Shown here piece by piece: positions 33,249 through 34,089 of a stretch of 34,089 nt of DNA. A program made the position numbers and the translations under genes. Origin of the DNA: Tannerellaceae bacterium (GTDB taxonomy: Bacteria; Bacteroidota; Bacteroidia; Bacteroidales; Tannerellaceae); NCBI GenBank assembly GCA_031264865.1, contig JAISDJ010000323.1, positions 1 through 34,089 on the forward strand. Reading direction: 5' to 3'. A model generated the notes under the pieces. That model was not told the origin of the DNA. It made no database searches and worked only from the letters and a program-made list of their open reading frames with translations. How positions within the stretch are numbered: position 1 is the first letter of the stretch; each line of letters begins with the position of its first letter.

Positions 33249-33385
33249 AAGATGTCCGAGAAAGCTTCCTGTTGTAACTTCCGGGTGACCAGGGGTTATT
33301 CAAATTACGTTTTCTACCTATTATAATAACTTGCTGTTTTTTTGAATATGGATATCATCCATACAACAGGAAGCCGGGACATCTT
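33249..33385. repeat. compound inverted repeat, 137 bp (MITE-like or structured RNA)
   Basis: Outer arms AAGATGTCC (33249-33257) and GGACATCTT (33377-33385) pair perfectly over 9 bp. The next arms, GCTTCCTGTTGT (33264-33275) and ACAACAGGAAGC (33363-33374), pair perfectly over 12 bp. Inside are TATTCAAA/TTTGAATA (33297-33304 / 33341-33348) and a small GGAT/ATCC hairpin (33350-33360). The unpaired joints are 6 and 2 nt. No T-run follows either arm, so it is not an ordinary terminator. It sits between two converging genes. No open frame of note is inside. Confidence 0.75.
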
Positions 33386-33390
33386 TACTT

Positions 33391-34089
33391 TTACCTTACA
33401 TCATATTTGACAAAGAAATAGAAGCAGGCGCCGAACAGGACGGCTATCATAACGATCATAACCATTAAATAGCCGCTGATGAATAAAAAGCGTTGGGTAA
33501 AGGGGGCAACCTGTTCGCGGTACTGCGGAATCTGGTCTACGGCTACCGGCTTCTTACTGGTGGAATAGTCTTCGTAGGGATTATACCAGTGAGGGCTGTC
33601 CGCGTCTTTGGCGTCTATGTCTTTAAACCATTGTAGAAACTGTTCCTGGAAAATATGCAGATCGTCCCAATTCTTTCGGAACCGCAAATAGCCTCCTCCC
33701 AGAAAAGCTTCGTTGATATAATCGTATTGGGCGATGGGCGAGAGGAGCGTAAACCGGCGGGTATCTTCAAATTGCCGGAACATTTGCAGGTAATAGGCGT
33801 CCCGCTGCGGCTTTTCGGCGTTCAACAGATTCCGTTGATTCTCGGCGCGGCGTTCGTGTACGTCCCAGAAAGGGTTATTGCTTGAAGAGCCCCAACTGTT
33901 GGGCTTTGCGTTTTTATTTACATCCATCTTTGCTTCATCGATCGCCTGTTCTACTTTGTCGGCCGAAGGGATGGGAAACAGTTTCTTTGCCCAGAATACG
34001 GAGGTATTGGGAATTATGACTGCCGCAAACAACCAGAAACAAAGTGAGATTAACAAACTGACATTCGAATAGCGGGTAACGGCCGACGA
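33391..34089 (-). CDS. DUF3526-type ABC-2 transporter permease, C-terminal part (runs off the window)
   Basis: The frame is open to the window edge: codons upstream of the first TTG (34056) read SSAVTRYSNVSL without a stop, so about 232 residues of the C-terminal part are seen. A first helix (LISLCFWLFAAVIIPNT) leads to a long extracytoplasmic domain. It includes RRFTLLSPIAQYDYINEAFLGGGYLRF, the conserved LSP..YDYI.EA block of DUF3526/ABC-2 permeases, then a last helix (LFISGYLMVMIVMIAVLFGACFYF). Such permeases pair with an ATPase to export lipids, peptides or gliding components. Codon use is clearly more GC-rich than its neighbours (31 of 60 bases G or C in 33541-33600). Confidence 0.75.
   Translation of the reverse strand, partial: SSAVTRYSNVSLLISLCFWLFAAVIIPNTSVFWAKKLFPIPSADKVEQAIDEAKMDVNKNAKPNSWGSSSNNPFWDVHERRAENQRNLLNAEKPQRDAYYLQMFRQFEDTRRFTLLSPIAQYDYINEAFLGGGYLRFRKNWDDLHIFQEQFLQWFKDIDAKDADSPHWYNPYEDYSTSKKPVAVDQIPQYREQVAPFTQRFLFISGYLMVMIVMIAVLFGACFYFFVKYDVR

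Noticed and set aside
1..34089. CRISPR array, tRNA, rRNA or insertion sequence
   Set aside because: No regularly spaced repeats, no cloverleaf or rRNA-like stretches, and no transposase frame were seen on either strand.

Overview
The window reads as chromosomal DNA of a member of the order Bacteroidales. The support is: 16 good matches to the Bacteroidetes -7 promoter motif TAnnTTTG, two of them (before ompA and rpsP) also with a -33 TTG/TTTG at 19 nt; two GH92 alpha-mannosidases; a GIN-domain exported protein; an OmpA-type outer membrane protein; an S16 with a long Ala/Lys tail; a MenA (menaquinone) gene; and a pyruvoyl-type arginine decarboxylase. Genus cannot be fixed from the sequence alone. 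No rRNA, tRNA, CRISPR array or complete insertion sequence was seen.

Layout. 1-1520: a very AT-rich block on the minus strand (DUF3667 zinc-ribbon membrane protein, cysteine hydrolase, start of a YdeI-like protein) with an integron attC-like site between genes; it looks acquired. 1521-1897: non-coding, with three adjacent perfect hairpins. 1898-6417: two consecutive GH92 genes, one with a Sec signal peptide and one a lipoprotein. 6491-11219: GIN-domain protein, rfbA, OmpA-family porin and a polyprenyl-phosphate sugar transferase (cell surface theme). 11291-14185: ruvX, def, then a carboxyltransferase and a biotin carrier protein. 14226-17122: a large exported TPR protein and a small XRE regulator. 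17198-19726: a Tat-signal DUF362 protein beside a 530-residue NapH-NapG-like iron-sulfur fusion. 19763-21985: tgt and an LptF/LptG permease. 21988-22991 (minus): a thioredoxin with a CGPS site and an Fe-type superoxide dismutase. 23270-26024: pdaD, a hot-dog thioesterase, rpsP and a cysteine-free thioredoxin-fold protein. 26099-27472 (minus): Xaa-Pro aminopeptidase. 27639-31509: gyrA and a TPR protein. 31566-32450 (minus): menA. 32539-33227: two small unrecognised proteins. 33249-33385: a large compound inverted repeat. 33391-end (minus): part of a DUF3526-type ABC-2 permease.

Most of the window is housekeeping and cell envelope biology in short operons separated by clear intrinsic terminators. 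The parts most worth follow-up are the DUF362/NapH-NapG fusion pair (possible dual Sec/Tat membrane iron-sulfur protein), the compound inverted repeat at 33249-33385, the attC-like site in the AT-rich block, the 18-bp palindrome over the tgt start with a Tgt lacking its zinc cysteines, and two thioredoxin-fold proteins lacking a CxxC pair.
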